Assembly: GCA_018065695.1 (NCBI GenBank)
Contig: JAGHST010000001.1
Location: 1 to 59,790 of the forward strand
DNA: 59,790 nt
Direction of reading: 5' to 3'
Source of the DNA: Candidatus Cacconaster caballi
Lineage (GTDB): Bacteria; Bacteroidota; Bacteroidia; Bacteroidales; UBA932
Shown here: piece by piece, positions 15,590 through 25,115 of the stretch
How the letters are laid out: each line of letters starts with the position of its first letter
How positions within the stretch are numbered: the stretch's first letter is position 1
Translations under genes and position numbers: made by a program
The notes under the pieces: model-generated
Told to the model about the DNA's origin: nothing
Databases searched by the model: none
What the model saw: the letters and a program-made list of their open reading frames with translations, nothing else

Positions 15590-17077
15590 ATGAAAAAGAT
15601 ATCAATTATACTAATGGCTTTTGCGTTGGTCCTCACCTCCTGCAAGGATTTCCTCGATGTGGCTCCGACCAACCAGGCAGCGTCCGAGATCTGCATCTCC
15701 AATGCAGACGATGCGAAGGTTATGCTCAACGGTCTCTACAACGCTATGACCTCCTCAAGCTTCTACGGCCGTAACTTCGTAATCTACGGAGACCTCAAGA
15801 CCGACCACGTTACAGTCGAGTCAAACGGTAGAGGTTATGACTATATGTATGCATATCAGCACAGTGCAACCAGCGGCACAATGTCAGGCTTCTGGAGCAC
15901 CGGCTACAACACCATCATGCTCTGCAACAACATCATCGAAGGCTGCGCAAAGCTCGATGACGCCGAGGCTGACGAATATGCAGCACAGGCACAGACAATC
16001 CGCGCGATGTTCCACTACGACCTCGCCCGTCTCTACGGCAAGTGCTGGAACGACGACAAGACAGCTCTCGCTGTTCCTATCGTAAACGAGACTGTTCCAG
16101 CAGGCGCACAGCTCCCGAGAAACACTGTCGCTGAAGTTTATGACTTCGTTCTTGCAGAACTTGACGCAGCAGCTCCAAGACTCTCCAAATCAAAGGAGGA
16201 CGGCTTCATTAACTACTACGGCAACCGCGCCATCAAGGCACGCGCCCTTATGGATATGGAAAACTACGCAGGTGCCCTCCAGGTTGCAGAAGAAATCATC
16301 AATAGCGGCAAATACAGCCTCTACACTCCAGATGAGTGGGTTGATTCCTGGGCTGAACAGTTCGGAAGCGAATCCATCATCGAAATCGGTATGTACGTCA
16401 ATGAAGGTGACAACGGCTCAACCGGTGACATCGGATGCGTATTCATCATCGGTGGCGGTAACGGCAAGAACCCTCAGTATATGCTTGCAGGACTCGGCTG
16501 GCTCGACCGTATGTATGAAGACCCTACAGATGTCCGCTGGGGCGTTATGGGTGAAGATGACATCCGCGATAGTGCTCTTGAAGGTGACGAGCTCAAGACA
16601 GTCAAGATGGAACGCCGCCACGGCTCATTCGGTTCCTGCTGGAAATACAGAGGCGGTCTTGAAGGCAAAGGCGACGGTAAGGCATCCAACTCTGCCGTCA
16701 ACGTGAAACTCTGCCGTCTGTCAGAAATCTATCTGATTGCCGCTGAAGCAGCGCTCCAGTCCAACAACAAGGCAAAGGCAGCAGAATATACCAACGAAAT
16801 CCGCAAGCGTTCGCCTGCTCTTCCTGCCTATACTGAAGCAACCATCACCCGCAAGGCAATCCTCGATGAAAAGAGCAAGGAATTCTTCAGCGAAGGTATC
16901 CGTTACTGGGATCTCATCCGCACCAACTCTACCATCGAGATGGATGATTACACTACAGACGTAGTGGTAACAACCCGTGAGACCTCATTCAACCGTTCAT
17001 TCTACAAGTGCATACTTCCTATGTACAAAGATGAAATGAACGCAAACCCTAACATCGTCCAGAACCCTGGATACTAG
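15590..17077 (+). CDS. SusD/RagB-family nutrient-binding lipoprotein (pair 2)
   Basis: The 495-residue lipoprotein starts MKKISIILMAFALVLTSC followed by KDFLDVAPTNQAAS, the standard SusD N terminus. Conserved helices (QTIRAMFHYDLARLYGK, NRAIKARALMDMENYAGAL, LSEIYLIAAEAALQSNN) and the closing block (ILDEKSKEFFSEGIRYWDLIR, YKCILPMYKDEMNANPNIVQNPGY) are present. Its region 240-330 (GDNGSTGDIGCVFIIGGGNGK) differs strongly from pair 1, consistent with a different ligand. It ends the operon at a strong terminator. Confidence 0.95.
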   Translation: MKKISIILMAFALVLTSCKDFLDVAPTNQAASEICISNADDAKVMLNGLYNAMTSSSFYGRNFVIYGDLKTDHVTVESNGRGYDYMYAYQHSATSGTMSGFWSTGYNTIMLCNNIIEGCAKLDDAEADEYAAQAQTIRAMFHYDLARLYGKCWNDDKTALAVPIVNETVPAGAQLPRNTVAEVYDFVLAELDAAAPRLSKSKEDGFINYYGNRAIKARALMDMENYAGALQVAEEIINSGKYSLYTPDEWVDSWAEQFGSESIIEIGMYVNEGDNGSTGDIGCVFIIGGGNGKNPQYMLAGLGWLDRMYEDPTDVRWGVMGEDDIRDSALEGDELKTVKMERRHGSFGSCWKYRGGLEGKGDGKASNSAVNVKLCRLSEIYLIAAEAALQSNNKAKAAEYTNEIRKRSPALPAYTEATITRKAILDEKSKEFFSEGIRYWDLIRTNSTIEMDDYTTDVVVTTRETSFNRSFYKCILPMYKDEMNANPNIVQNPGY

Positions 17078-17100
17078 GATTCGATTTGAATTATAGCCTG

Positions 17101-17137
17101 AAGGGGCGGCCCCGTGAGGAGCCGCCCCTTCTTTTTT
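17101..17137 (+). terminator. Strong rho-independent terminator after SusD
   Basis: AAGGGGCGGC (17101-17110), 10-nt loop, GCCGCCCCTT (17121-17130), then CTTTTTT. The tail reaches the stop codon of the convergent OstA-like gene at 17136. Confidence 0.9.
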
Positions 17138-19109
17138 ACTCGATGGAGTCTATATACGGCATTCGGGATTCCATGATGAGCGGAAAATATTTGTCTGTCC
17201 GGCCAAAGCGAGGAAGCAGCCTGTTTGAGAATTCGCTCCGCATTGAAGGATAAGGCATTCTTGGAGTCACCGTCTCTGCTGATACGGGCCTCTCCTGCCC
17301 TCTCCATTCAAAATCCTTAAGATACATCTTCTCCCGCGGAAGTTCGAGGACAGGATAAGCATCGCTCTTTATCTGCTCATTATAGAGCATTCTGCGGGCG
17401 CTGCCGTCTTTTATCAAAGCACTCATACTCTTAGCCTCCTTGAGATTGGCGGTAGTGATGAAATCTCCATCCATCATAAAGAAGAGCGCATTTACCCCGC
17501 CGAGGGCATCATAGCGGTAGAGTTCATCGTTGTGGAAAAATCCGGTCATCTCAGTACTCTTTATCTGATGGTAGTAAGCAGTATCTACCTGTGATATTAT
17601 CCAGGCATCTGTCAACAGGCTTGCGCGATGCGGCCTGCCGTCCTTCAGAAGAATATGCACCGTTTCGCCGGTAAGCTGATTCTTGATTTCGTTCCAAAGA
17701 ATCGGCCTGCCATACATTCTGGCAATGGAATCCAGTTCACAGAACACAACTGAATCACAGGCGGCCTGAATATCCGAACGGAACGCCCTCATATTGTGGT
17801 ATCCGTGGACATAACGTACAAGAGTGGAGTCCGCAGGAGGCGGAACTGTGTCGGGAGGCTGAACTATCGCAGTCGAATCGATTCCGTCCGGCAAAGAGGC
17901 AATCGTGTCTGCTGGAGCTGAGAGAGAGTCGGCCTGAGCGGTGGTAGAATCTTTCTCGGCCGCCTTCTTCAGGGGTGGCAATTTGCCAACCTTGCGCATA
18001 GACTCCTGAGCGGCCTTGGCCCGTTCGGCAGCCTGCTCGTCGCGCCGTTTCTTCAGGGAGTCGAAAGTAATATCCTCAAGACGCTGCGCGGCTTCTTCCA
18101 CTTCCTCTCCGGAAATGTCGCATTTGTATCTCGAATAGACTATCAGAGAATCGGCTCTTACATAGAGCGTGTCGGGGCGGCCGTCATCAAGAGTGCCGCA
18201 ATGAATTATGACCGGGTCGCGGGACATTGTCAGCCTTGCGTCAACACTGTCTTTCCGGTAGAGTATATGATCTGCCGTATAATAGGCCCGTCGCGCCGTG
18301 TCGAGCACCTGCGCATTGTCGTACATATTGATTTCTTCAGTTTTCCTGTCATAGAAGACGCTCTGTGCCCACGCTTCATATTGAGGATCATCCATATAGA
18401 CATCCTTTTCGAAATGAATCAACTCCGTAGGGCGGTCGTACCATCCGTAGTCTGCATTGACAAAGCCTTTCTCCCGCCAGATGTCGGTATCTTCAAAAAA
18501 GTATATGCGGTCCTCCGCGGACTTGTAATCCATTCGATTGGCTGATATCACAATCGAATCCGTATATACCTCGACTTCATCAGAAAAACTGAAGAGTTTC
18601 GCTGCGGCTTCATAACGTCCGTTTTCACTCTCTATGACACTGCTGTCACGACTGAGCATCGCTCCACCGCCACGGAAGAGGGCTACACTGTCCTTAGTGT
18701 TGTAGTCCAGCCACTCTGTGCGAAGGGTATTGCCGTCTCTGTCGAAGAGTTCGACAAGAGTGCCTCGAAAGCGCGCAGTGTTGTCCGAGGCGGTATAGTC
18801 CATCTGATCGCTCTTGAGCATCGTACCGTCCTGAACCACCTGCACGTTGCCATAGGCGAACACCTGCTGGGCTTCAACATTCCACGAAGCGGAATCACAG
18901 TAGAAATATGTGTCGTTGTGAAAAAACCTGGCGTGTCCACGCACAATCCGATAATGAGTGCCGAAGGACTCCTCCTGCCACGCAATATCAGCCTGAACCA
19001 GCTTGAAGACGCTGTCAGGAGAGTGTTCTATCTGGCTCTGAGCCCCCACCGAAGGGATGCACAGGGTCAACAGAACTGACAGAACCAGTATCTTTCCGGA
19101 GAATGTCAT
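17136..19109 (-). CDS. OstA-like (LptA/LptD N-domain) envelope protein
   Basis: A 657-residue exported protein (signal peptide MTFSGKILVLSVLLTLCIPSVGAQ). Residues 30-340 consist of beta-jellyroll repeats of the OstA/LptA type (VRGHARFFHNDTYFYCDSASWN, VFAYGNVQVVQDGTMLKSDQMDY, RGTLVELFDRDGNTLRTEWLDY), which form a groove for lipid A chains during LPS transport. A Pro/Ala/Asp-rich linker (about 375-440) separates a second OstA-like region up to the end. Long OstA-like proteins of this kind are a Bacteroidota form of the periplasmic Lpt bridge. It starts 3 nt after the SurA-like gene and is the last gene of the operon, fitting a role in outer-membrane assembly. Confidence 0.85.
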   Translation of the reverse strand: MTFSGKILVLSVLLTLCIPSVGAQSQIEHSPDSVFKLVQADIAWQEESFGTHYRIVRGHARFFHNDTYFYCDSASWNVEAQQVFAYGNVQVVQDGTMLKSDQMDYTASDNTARFRGTLVELFDRDGNTLRTEWLDYNTKDSVALFRGGGAMLSRDSSVIESENGRYEAAAKLFSFSDEVEVYTDSIVISANRMDYKSAEDRIYFFEDTDIWREKGFVNADYGWYDRPTELIHFEKDVYMDDPQYEAWAQSVFYDRKTEEINMYDNAQVLDTARRAYYTADHILYRKDSVDARLTMSRDPVIIHCGTLDDGRPDTLYVRADSLIVYSRYKCDISGEEVEEAAQRLEDITFDSLKKRRDEQAAERAKAAQESMRKVGKLPPLKKAAEKDSTTAQADSLSAPADTIASLPDGIDSTAIVQPPDTVPPPADSTLVRYVHGYHNMRAFRSDIQAACDSVVFCELDSIARMYGRPILWNEIKNQLTGETVHILLKDGRPHRASLLTDAWIISQVDTAYYHQIKSTEMTGFFHNDELYRYDALGGVNALFFMMDGDFITTANLKEAKSMSALIKDGSARRMLYNEQIKSDAYPVLELPREKMYLKDFEWRGQERPVSAETVTPRMPYPSMRSEFSNRLLPRFGRTDKYFPLIMESRMPYIDSIE

Positions 19110-19112
19110 CCT

Positions 19113-20480
19113 TTATTTGATCCACCCGTCATATCTGAAATCGCACCCTTCGAACATCGGATCGACTATGATGTAGGTGGTCTTCTGCTTCTCCTTGATG
19201 AATTTTTCAATCTCAACCTCGGCATTCTTCATATCTATGACACGGGTGAGGTCGTCGTAATCTTCCTTGTAGTTTGCGACGTGGGAAGGAACGATTTTGT
19301 CAAGGGTGATTATCTTGTAGATGGTATTGCCGTTGCGGCCTTCATTGTCAAGAGACTCGAAAGGCTCCGAGATATCACCTTCCTTCATTGTCCTCAGAGC
19401 CGCATAGTCGGTCGGCTTGAGCTGGTCTTTCTCGAAGTATGAGGAACCTGTATTCTCATCGGCCAGAAGACCTCCATTCACCATAGTGGCGGGATCTTCT
19501 GAAAATTTGCGGGCAGCATTGAAGAAAGAGATGCTGTCCGCAACTATGAGATTGCGTATGCTGTCCAGTTTATTGAAGGCGCGTGTGCGGTCTTCTGTGG
19601 TATAAGAGGGCTTTACGAGGATATGACGCGCATTGAACTTGTCACCGTCACGTTCCACAAGTTGTATGATATGGAATCCGTCCGGCGTCTCGACTATCTG
19701 CGACACCTGTCCGACCTTCAAGGCCATTGCCGCATCTGAAAATGCAGGCCAGAAGACACTTTTCGGTGCCATACCGAGCTCACCTCCCCTGCTGAAAGAA
19801 CCGGGATCCTCGGAATAGAGTCTGGCAAGAGTGGAGAACTTTTCACCATTGACAACACGCTCGCGCAGTTCGAGCAGTTTTTCCTTTACCTTCACCTTCG
19901 CCGCTTCACGGTCCGGATAGAGACCTATCTGGCGGATACGATATTTGGTGCTGACTACAGGAAGGTCCTCCTCAGGAGTTTCCTTGCAATACTTCTCGAC
20001 ATCCCGGGGCGTCAGTTTCGGCACGTTCTGGGAAACGGTCCTCTGCATTTCCTGAATGAGAGACTGTTCCGTGAGGGCTTCGTGCCACTCAGCGCGCAAC
20101 TTGTATATCGGTTTGCCGAAATACTCTTCCGTCTGCCTTTCACCTCCAAGAGAGGAATAAATCTCATTCATACGGCCTTCAAGGGCGGCTTCCACGTTGG
20201 CTTCGTTGACTGTAAGGGAATCTATCCGGGCCTGCACAAGGAAAAGCTTAGAGGTCATCATCTCTTCGAGCATCTCGCAACGCACAGTTCTATCCACGGT
20301 GAGTCCCCTCGCCCGGAGAAGTTGGGCTTCCGATTCGAGCTGTGAAAGCATAATGACTTCATTGCCGATCAAAGCAATGGACTTGTCTACAAGTCCGCCC
20401 TGATATTTCTGCGCAAAAGCGTTTTGGCCTGCCATAATAAAGGCAAGCGCAAGCACACCGGCAAAAAAACTCCTATTCAT
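19113..20480 (-). CDS. surA: SurA-like periplasmic peptidyl-prolyl isomerase/chaperone
   Basis: The 455-residue protein has a signal peptide (MNRSFFAGVLALAFIMAGQNAFAQ), a SurA N-terminal chaperone domain (about 30-170; DKSIALIGNEVIMLSQLESEAQLLRARG) and two parvulin rotamase domains (about 180-285: IRQIGLYPDREAAK, YSEDPGSFSRGGELGMAPK, GFHIIQLVERDG; and 290-400: ARHILVKPSYTTEDR, FSEDPATMVNGGLLAD). SurA escorts unfolded outer-membrane proteins to the BAM complex. It overlaps the upstream lipoprotein gene by 8 nt (20473-20480), so the two are translationally coupled. Confidence 0.92.
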   Translation of the reverse strand: MNRSFFAGVLALAFIMAGQNAFAQKYQGGLVDKSIALIGNEVIMLSQLESEAQLLRARGLTVDRTVRCEMLEEMMTSKLFLVQARIDSLTVNEANVEAALEGRMNEIYSSLGGERQTEEYFGKPIYKLRAEWHEALTEQSLIQEMQRTVSQNVPKLTPRDVEKYCKETPEEDLPVVSTKYRIRQIGLYPDREAAKVKVKEKLLELRERVVNGEKFSTLARLYSEDPGSFSRGGELGMAPKSVFWPAFSDAAMALKVGQVSQIVETPDGFHIIQLVERDGDKFNARHILVKPSYTTEDRTRAFNKLDSIRNLIVADSISFFNAARKFSEDPATMVNGGLLADENTGSSYFEKDQLKPTDYAALRTMKEGDISEPFESLDNEGRNGNTIYKIITLDKIVPSHVANYKEDYDDLTRVIDMKNAEVEIEKFIKEKQKTTYIIVDPMFEGCDFRYDGWIK

Positions 20481-21336
20481 CGTAGTTGTAAATTTTTAGT
20501 TTTCTTGTTTCGACAGCCTCATCAAGCAACTCCCGTTCCAATCTGCTGACAAGTTCCTGCTTCCTTTTGCTGATAACGGTCTCCTGCAACCGTTCCGTAT
20601 TGTAGTCAAACGGGGAAACTTCGCCCGGAGGCACTCTGTCATAGATATATACGAGAACGCAGTTATCTCCCACGACGTATTCTGAAAAAGATTCGCCTGA
20701 AAGTATTTTTTCGCACTCCTCAACGCTGATGCCTATTTCTGCAGCAAGAACCGAAGTTGGTATCCATTCGCCTGAAAATTCCGAATACTTCTCGGCGACA
20801 GCCTTGCAAAGTTCGGCCAATTCGGCATTTGAAGTCGGATTGTTGAGGCGGAAACCGCTCTTAATCGTCTCATAATAAGGAGAAACGCGGGACACTCTCG
20901 CCAGACGGGCTTTCACAACCGAATATGGGAATGTGTAATTCTCGCTCCGGGCGGTGTAATAGTCCTGCATTTCCTTTATGGAAACTACCGTATCCAGATT
21001 TTCCTCGACAAACTTCTTCTCGTAGCGGAAACCGAGTATGTCCCGGCGCAATTCCTCCATCTGGTCGGAAATGTCGCGGTCGCTCTTCGAAAGTTCCTCC
21101 TTGGCCTTCATCAGCAGCAGTTTGCTCAGGGCCCAGGTGTCGATGTACTGTCTGACCATCTTGACACTGTCTTCCGGCGCAGTGCCGGAAGGGAGCAGCC
21201 TGACCACTTCACTTTCGTAGAGCACGTCAGTGCCTATTCTGGCCACTCTGCGGTCGTGGCTGTGCCAGGTACTGCGCAGAGTCTCACAGGAAGTCAGCAA
21301 CAATATCAGACAGAACAGAGGCACCAGTCGTTTCAT
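20473..21336 (-). CDS. SurA-N-like lipoprotein (putative foldase)
   Basis: A 287-residue lipoprotein (MKRLVPLFCLILLLTSC) with an N-terminal region like SurA/PrsA chaperone domains: a start with IGTDVLYESEVVRLLP, then VRQYIDTWALSKLLLMKAKEEL and a helical pair up to about residue 130. I do not see a convincing parvulin rotamase core in the rest (FSGEWIPTSVLAAEIG, CVLVYIYDRVPPGEVSPFDYN), which ends in the basic helical tail RKQELVSRLERELLDEA. Operon position between guaB and SurA, and coupling to SurA, suggest a helper in outer-membrane protein folding. The isomerase activity is unproven. Confidence 0.75.
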   Translation of the reverse strand: MKRLVPLFCLILLLTSCETLRSTWHSHDRRVARIGTDVLYESEVVRLLPSGTAPEDSVKMVRQYIDTWALSKLLLMKAKEELSKSDRDISDQMEELRRDILGFRYEKKFVEENLDTVVSIKEMQDYYTARSENYTFPYSVVKARLARVSRVSPYYETIKSGFRLNNPTSNAELAELCKAVAEKYSEFSGEWIPTSVLAAEIGISVEECEKILSGESFSEYVVGDNCVLVYIYDRVPPGEVSPFDYNTERLQETVISKRKQELVSRLERELLDEAVETRKLKIYNYDE

Positions 21337-21339
21337 AGT

Positions 21340-22803
21340 CTATCTCGAGTAGTTAGGAGCCTCGCGTGTGATTGTGACGTCGTGCGGATGGCTTTCGGCC
21401 ATGCCGGCTGCAGTTATCTTGACAAACTTCGCATCGCGCAGAGCCTCGATATCCTTGGCACCGCAATAGCCCATACCGGCACGGAGACCTCCGACAAGCT
21501 GGTATATAACCTCCGCAAGTTGTCCCTTGTAAGGAACCTGGGCTACAATGCCTTCAGGAACAAGTTTCTTTATATCCTCTTCCATATCCTGGAAGTAGCG
21601 GTCTTTCGAGCCTTTCTGCATTGCCTCAAGGGAGCCCATTCCGCGATATGATTTGAATTTCCTGCCGTTAAGGATGATAGCCTCTCCGGGAGCCTCTTCC
21701 ACGCCTGCGAAGAGGGAGCCACACATCACAGTGCTGGCTCCTGCCGCAAGCGCTTTCACTATGTCACCGCTATATCGCAGACCACCGTCGGCAATCAGAG
21801 GGATGCCGCTGCCCTTGAGGGCGTCAGCCACATCCATTACGGCTGTCAACTGCGGGACTCCGATGCCGGCAATGATGCGGGTGGTGCAGATTGAACCAGG
21901 TCCGATACCGACCTTCACGCCGTCGACTCCGCATTCCTTCAGGGCAAGAGCAGCCTCACCGGTAGCGATATTGCCTGCGACTATCTGAATTTCAGGAAAA
22001 GCCTCGCGAATCTTCTTTATTGTATTGAGCACACCTACAGAATGGCCGTGGGCAGTGTCAAGCACCACTGCATCAACGCCTACGCTGATGAGTTTCTCGA
22101 CATCCTGCAGACTGTGGGAGTTGATGCCGACAGCCGCCGCAGTGAGCAGACGGCCGTAGCTGTCCTTGCTGGCTATAGGATTGTTCTTGATCTTCGATAT
22201 ATCGCGGTATGTGATCAGACCCACGAGTCTGCCGTCTGCATCCACCACCGGAAGTTTCTCGATACGGTTTGCGCGAAGCACCTCAGTGGCTTCCTCCAGA
22301 GTGGTTTTGGAGCTGACGGTAATGAGATTTTCACAGGTCATCACCTCCTTGATAGGAGTTGACGTATTGTCCTGAAAGCGGAGGTCACGGTTAGTGACAA
22401 TACCGATAAGGTGTTTGTTTTCATCCACCACCGGGATTCCGCCGATATGGTTCTCCGCCATAAGCCTGAGAGCGTCGCCTACGTTGGCATCCACATTGAT
22501 GGTCACAGGATCGTATATCATTCCGTTCTCGGCGCGTTTGACCTTGCGCACCTGTTCCATCTGCATCTCGATGGGCATATTCTTGTGGATTACGCCGATA
22601 CCGCCGGAGCGGGCGATGGCGATGGCCATATTCGCGTCGGTGACGGTGTCCATTGCAGCTGAAACTATAGGGACCTGAAGCCTGATGCTTCTGGTGAACC
22701 GGGAAGAGATATTCACATCTCTTGGCAGAACTTCACTTCTGGCCGGGATGAGGAGAACATCGTCATAGGTGAGCCCCTCTTTTACTATTCTGTCTGAAAC
22801 CAT
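21340..22803 (-). CDS. guaB: IMP dehydrogenase
   Basis: A 487-residue enzyme, the usual length, that oxidises IMP to XMP with NAD+ in guanine nucleotide synthesis. It has the N-terminal barrel part ([13 protein letters not shown]), tandem CBS domains (about 95-205; [39 protein letters not shown]), the catalytic Cys loop ([15 protein letters not shown]), the phosphate-binding [20 protein letters not shown] and the flap region ([13 protein letters not shown]). It lies 3 nt from both neighbours in the leftward operon, so it is co-transcribed with envelope genes. Confidence 0.97.
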   Translation of the reverse strand: MVSDRIVKEGLTYDDVLLIPARSEVLPRDVNISSRFTRSIRLQVPIVSAAMDTVTDANMAIAIARSGGIGVIHKNMPIEMQMEQVRKVKRAENGMIYDPVTINVDANVGDALRLMAENHIGGIPVVDENKHLIGIVTNRDLRFQDNTSTPIKEVMTCENLITVSSKTTLEEATEVLRANRIEKLPVVDADGRLVGLITYRDISKIKNNPIASKDSYGRLLTAAAVGINSHSLQDVEKLISVGVDAVVLDTAHGHSVGVLNTIKKIREAFPEIQIVAGNIATGEAALALKECGVDGVKVGIGPGSICTTRIIAGIGVPQLTAVMDVADALKGSGIPLIADGGLRYSGDIVKALAAGASTVMCGSLFAGVEEAPGEAIILNGRKFKSYRGMGSLEAMQKGSKDRYFQDMEEDIKKLVPEGIVAQVPYKGQLAEVIYQLVGGLRAGMGYCGAKDIEALRDAKFVKITAAGMAESHPHDVTITREAPNYSR

Positions 22804-22806
22804 AGG

Positions 22807-23970
22807 CTAAAGCGATATGATACCCGGTTTCTTTGTGAGGCCGAGGCCCGGTTTGTCTTCGAGAGTTATGCGGCCGTCAACGAGTTTCATACCGTTGAAG
22901 CAGTCGTTGCCCAGGAGGTAGTTGCCGTCGAGGTCAGCCCACTCCATCTTAGGAGAAATCTGGGCGGCAGCTGAAATGGCAACTGAAGTTTCTGTCATAC
23001 AGCCTACCATAAGCTTCATATGGAGCTGCTCGGCCATAGTTATCATCTGGCGTGCCTCATAAAGGCCCGTGCATTTCATCAACTTGATGTTGATACCGTG
23101 GAAAGCGCCCTTGAGTTTAGGAATATCAGTGAGACGCTGGCACGATTCATCTGCCATCACAGGCAGCGGACTGCGCTCGGTTACCCAGGCTATTTCATCG
23201 AGGTTGTACTTGCTCATAGGCTGCTCTATCATTGTAACGCCCTTCTCTGCAAGCCAGTGAATCATATCGAGAGCGTAATACTTGTCTGTCCAGCCCTGAT
23301 TTGCATCGATGACGATGTTTCGGTTGTCACGGGCGCGGATGAACTCTATCATACGCTTGTCTTCCCTCTCGGTCATACCGAGCTTCACTTTGATGATCTT
23401 GTTCCAGTTCGCTTCTTCAAGTTTGGTCTGGAGCATTTCATCAGACTCATCGTAACCTATTGTATAGCAGGTATAAGGAGCCTTTTTTGCATCGAATCCC
23501 CACATTTTCCACCAAGGCTGGCCCATAATGTTGCCGCAAAGGTCGTGAAGAGCTATGTCGATGGAAGCTTTGGCTGCAGTGTTGTTCGTAGTAATCTTGT
23601 CGCAGGCCTTCATTATGTCCTCAATCTGGAACGGATTGTCGAACTGAGGGAGAACGTTCTCCACCACTTTCTTGTAATATTCGTGGCAGGATGCCTGTGT
23701 CTCACCGAGATATGGAGGCATCGCAGCCTCTCCGTAGCCTTCGTAGCCATCCCAGCTCAGGCGGGTGATGACGATAGGTGTGGTCGTTCTGGATGAGCCG
23801 GAAATGTGGAAGGTGAATTTCATCACGCCCTGGAAATCCTCCCAAGCGAGTTCAAGTTTCTTGCTGCCGCTCTTCTTCGGAGCTTTTGCAAAGAGGTCTG
23901 ACGGTTTCCACAACGCAGCGCCTGCAGTAAGGAGGCCGGCTGCCTTTAAAAATGTTCTGCGATCGCTCAT
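22807..23970 (-). CDS. Tat-exported dipeptide epimerase (enolase superfamily)
   Basis: This 387-residue enzyme carries the residues of the muconate-lactonising/dipeptide epimerase branch: K-x-K (KVKLGM), metal ligands Asp, Glu and Asp (IVIDANQGW, TMIEQPM, MADES) and the opposite base lysine (NIKLMK). The family interconverts L-Ala-D-Glu and L-Ala-L-Glu during murein peptide recycling. I start at ATG 23970, giving MSDRRTFLKAAGLLTAGAAL, a clear twin-arginine signal, so the enzyme is probably periplasmic. It lies 11 nt after the NlpC/P60 peptidase gene, which would supply such dipeptides. Substrate is inferred from this pairing, which also occurs in other Bacteroidales. Confidence 0.88.
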   Translation of the reverse strand: MSDRRTFLKAAGLLTAGAALWKPSDLFAKAPKKSGSKKLELAWEDFQGVMKFTFHISGSSRTTTPIVITRLSWDGYEGYGEAAMPPYLGETQASCHEYYKKVVENVLPQFDNPFQIEDIMKACDKITTNNTAAKASIDIALHDLCGNIMGQPWWKMWGFDAKKAPYTCYTIGYDESDEMLQTKLEEANWNKIIKVKLGMTEREDKRMIEFIRARDNRNIVIDANQGWTDKYYALDMIHWLAEKGVTMIEQPMSKYNLDEIAWVTERSPLPVMADESCQRLTDIPKLKGAFHGINIKLMKCTGLYEARQMITMAEQLHMKLMVGCMTETSVAISAAAQISPKMEWADLDGNYLLGNDCFNGMKLVDGRITLEDKPGLGLTKKPGIISL

Positions 23971-23981
23971 GGTAATATTAT

Positions 23982-25028
23982 TTAATTGTTGTTTTCGAAA
24001 TAGATGTCGCCCTTCTCCACTGAAACGATATCCTTGCCGCAATCCTGATTGCCAATCACGCGGATTGCACGGATAGGCTTTCGGTAGTACTCGTCCGGAG
24101 CGCCCGGTGTGAGATCGTTGATGCGTACAAGTTCGGACGAATGGATGAATTTGCCGTTTCCGATGTAGATGCCGACGTGCGAAATGCGCTCTGGCTTTCC
24201 GTCTTTGGCTTCCCTTCCGAAGAAGATGAGGTCTGCAGGTTCGAGATTGTCGAGGCCCTGACTGATATCCACACTCTCGCCGGTCTTGTATTGCTGCGAA
24301 GCGTTTCTCAGAAGTACATATCCGTTAAGGAAATATACTGACTTTGAGAATCCGCTGCAGTCCACTCCTTTGATTGATGTACCGGCCCAGAGGTACGGCA
24401 CTCCGATAAACTTGTATGCGGTGTTGAGGACTTCCTGACGGGCTGCATCCACCTCGGACTTGGAGGCGTTTGCAGGTACGACTGCCTTACGGCTCTTTGC
24501 CCACTCTTCGAAGTCCATCACGTCTGCTGTCGGAACGAATGCCTTGCGTCCGTCCGGAAGTGCAACCTCGGTATATTTGCCTGATGTGCCCTTATACTCG
24601 ACTATGCAACCCCAGCAGGCATCTGAAACGTGCTGTGCGCCCTCTTTCGGCTCTTCCACGAAGAAAGTGTAGAAGCTTGTGACAATTACCCTTCTGGAAG
24701 ATTTCCAAGCCTTCAGTTCCTCCGGAGTTACAACCTTGACTGCCATCTCGTTGACCCAGGCCTTGTATCCGTCCGGGGTCTCCACGTTCACCCAATAGTC
24801 ATCTTCAGGAGCATAGTGCAGTTTGAGCGGAGTGCCCATAAGTGCCTGTGTGCCCAGTTCAGCCGCATAATCAGGATCCTCTCTCATGTTTATTACAGAG
24901 AGATTCGCCAGTGCAAGCTGATTAAGTTCTTCCCACTGAGGGGCTTCTTCTACCTTTTGATTTTTGGGGCCGTTGCCGCAGGATGCCAATGCAGCCAGGC
25001 ATAGAACAAGAGCGAATATACGTTTCAT
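23982..25028 (-). CDS. NlpC/P60 endopeptidase lipoprotein with SH3-like domains
   Basis: A 348-residue lipoprotein (MKRIFALVLCLAALASC, Cys17). Residues 35-180 form two bacterial SH3-like domains (LSVINMREDPDYAAELGTQALMG; VTPEEL..GCIVEYKGTSGKYTEVALPDGRKAFV). The C-terminal NlpC/P60 domain has Cys224 (GVDCSGF), His284 (ISHVGIYIG) and His296 (FIHSS), the catalytic triad. The domain order matches gamma-D-glutamyl-diamino acid endopeptidases that trim murein peptides to L-Ala-D-Glu. It is the first gene of the six-gene leftward operon and precedes the epimerase. The outer-membrane or inner-membrane side is not decided by the sequence. Confidence 0.9.
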   Translation of the reverse strand: MKRIFALVLCLAALASCGNGPKNQKVEEAPQWEELNQLALANLSVINMREDPDYAAELGTQALMGTPLKLHYAPEDDYWVNVETPDGYKAWVNEMAVKVVTPEELKAWKSSRRVIVTSFYTFFVEEPKEGAQHVSDACWGCIVEYKGTSGKYTEVALPDGRKAFVPTADVMDFEEWAKSRKAVVPANASKSEVDAARQEVLNTAYKFIGVPYLWAGTSIKGVDCSGFSKSVYFLNGYVLLRNASQQYKTGESVDISQGLDNLEPADLIFFGREAKDGKPERISHVGIYIGNGKFIHSSELVRINDLTPGAPDEYYRKPIRAIRVIGNQDCGKDIVSVEKGDIYFENNN

Positions 25029-25069
25029 AGTTATGATTGAATTAGATTACGGCATTTTATTACATCATA

Positions 25070-25100
25070 CAAATATAACCTTTTTCTTATCTTTGTGCAA
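25070..25100 (-). promoter_or_regulatory. Promoter of the NlpC-epimerase-guaB-surA operon
   Basis: TTG (25100-25098), 20-nt spacer, TATATTTG (25077-25070) on minus; leader of about 35 nt. It overlaps the divergent plus-strand element TATCTTTG (25088-25095), so the two promoters probably compete. Confidence 0.65.
25088..25095 (+). promoter_or_regulatory. -7 element for the radical SAM gene
   Basis: TATCTTTG matches TAnnTTTG; no good -33 TTG is seen. The start would be near 25102, followed by GGAGG directly abutting the ATG at 25116, an unusually close Shine-Dalgarno-like sequence. Confidence 0.45.
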
Positions 25101-25115
25101 GAAAAAATTCGGAGG

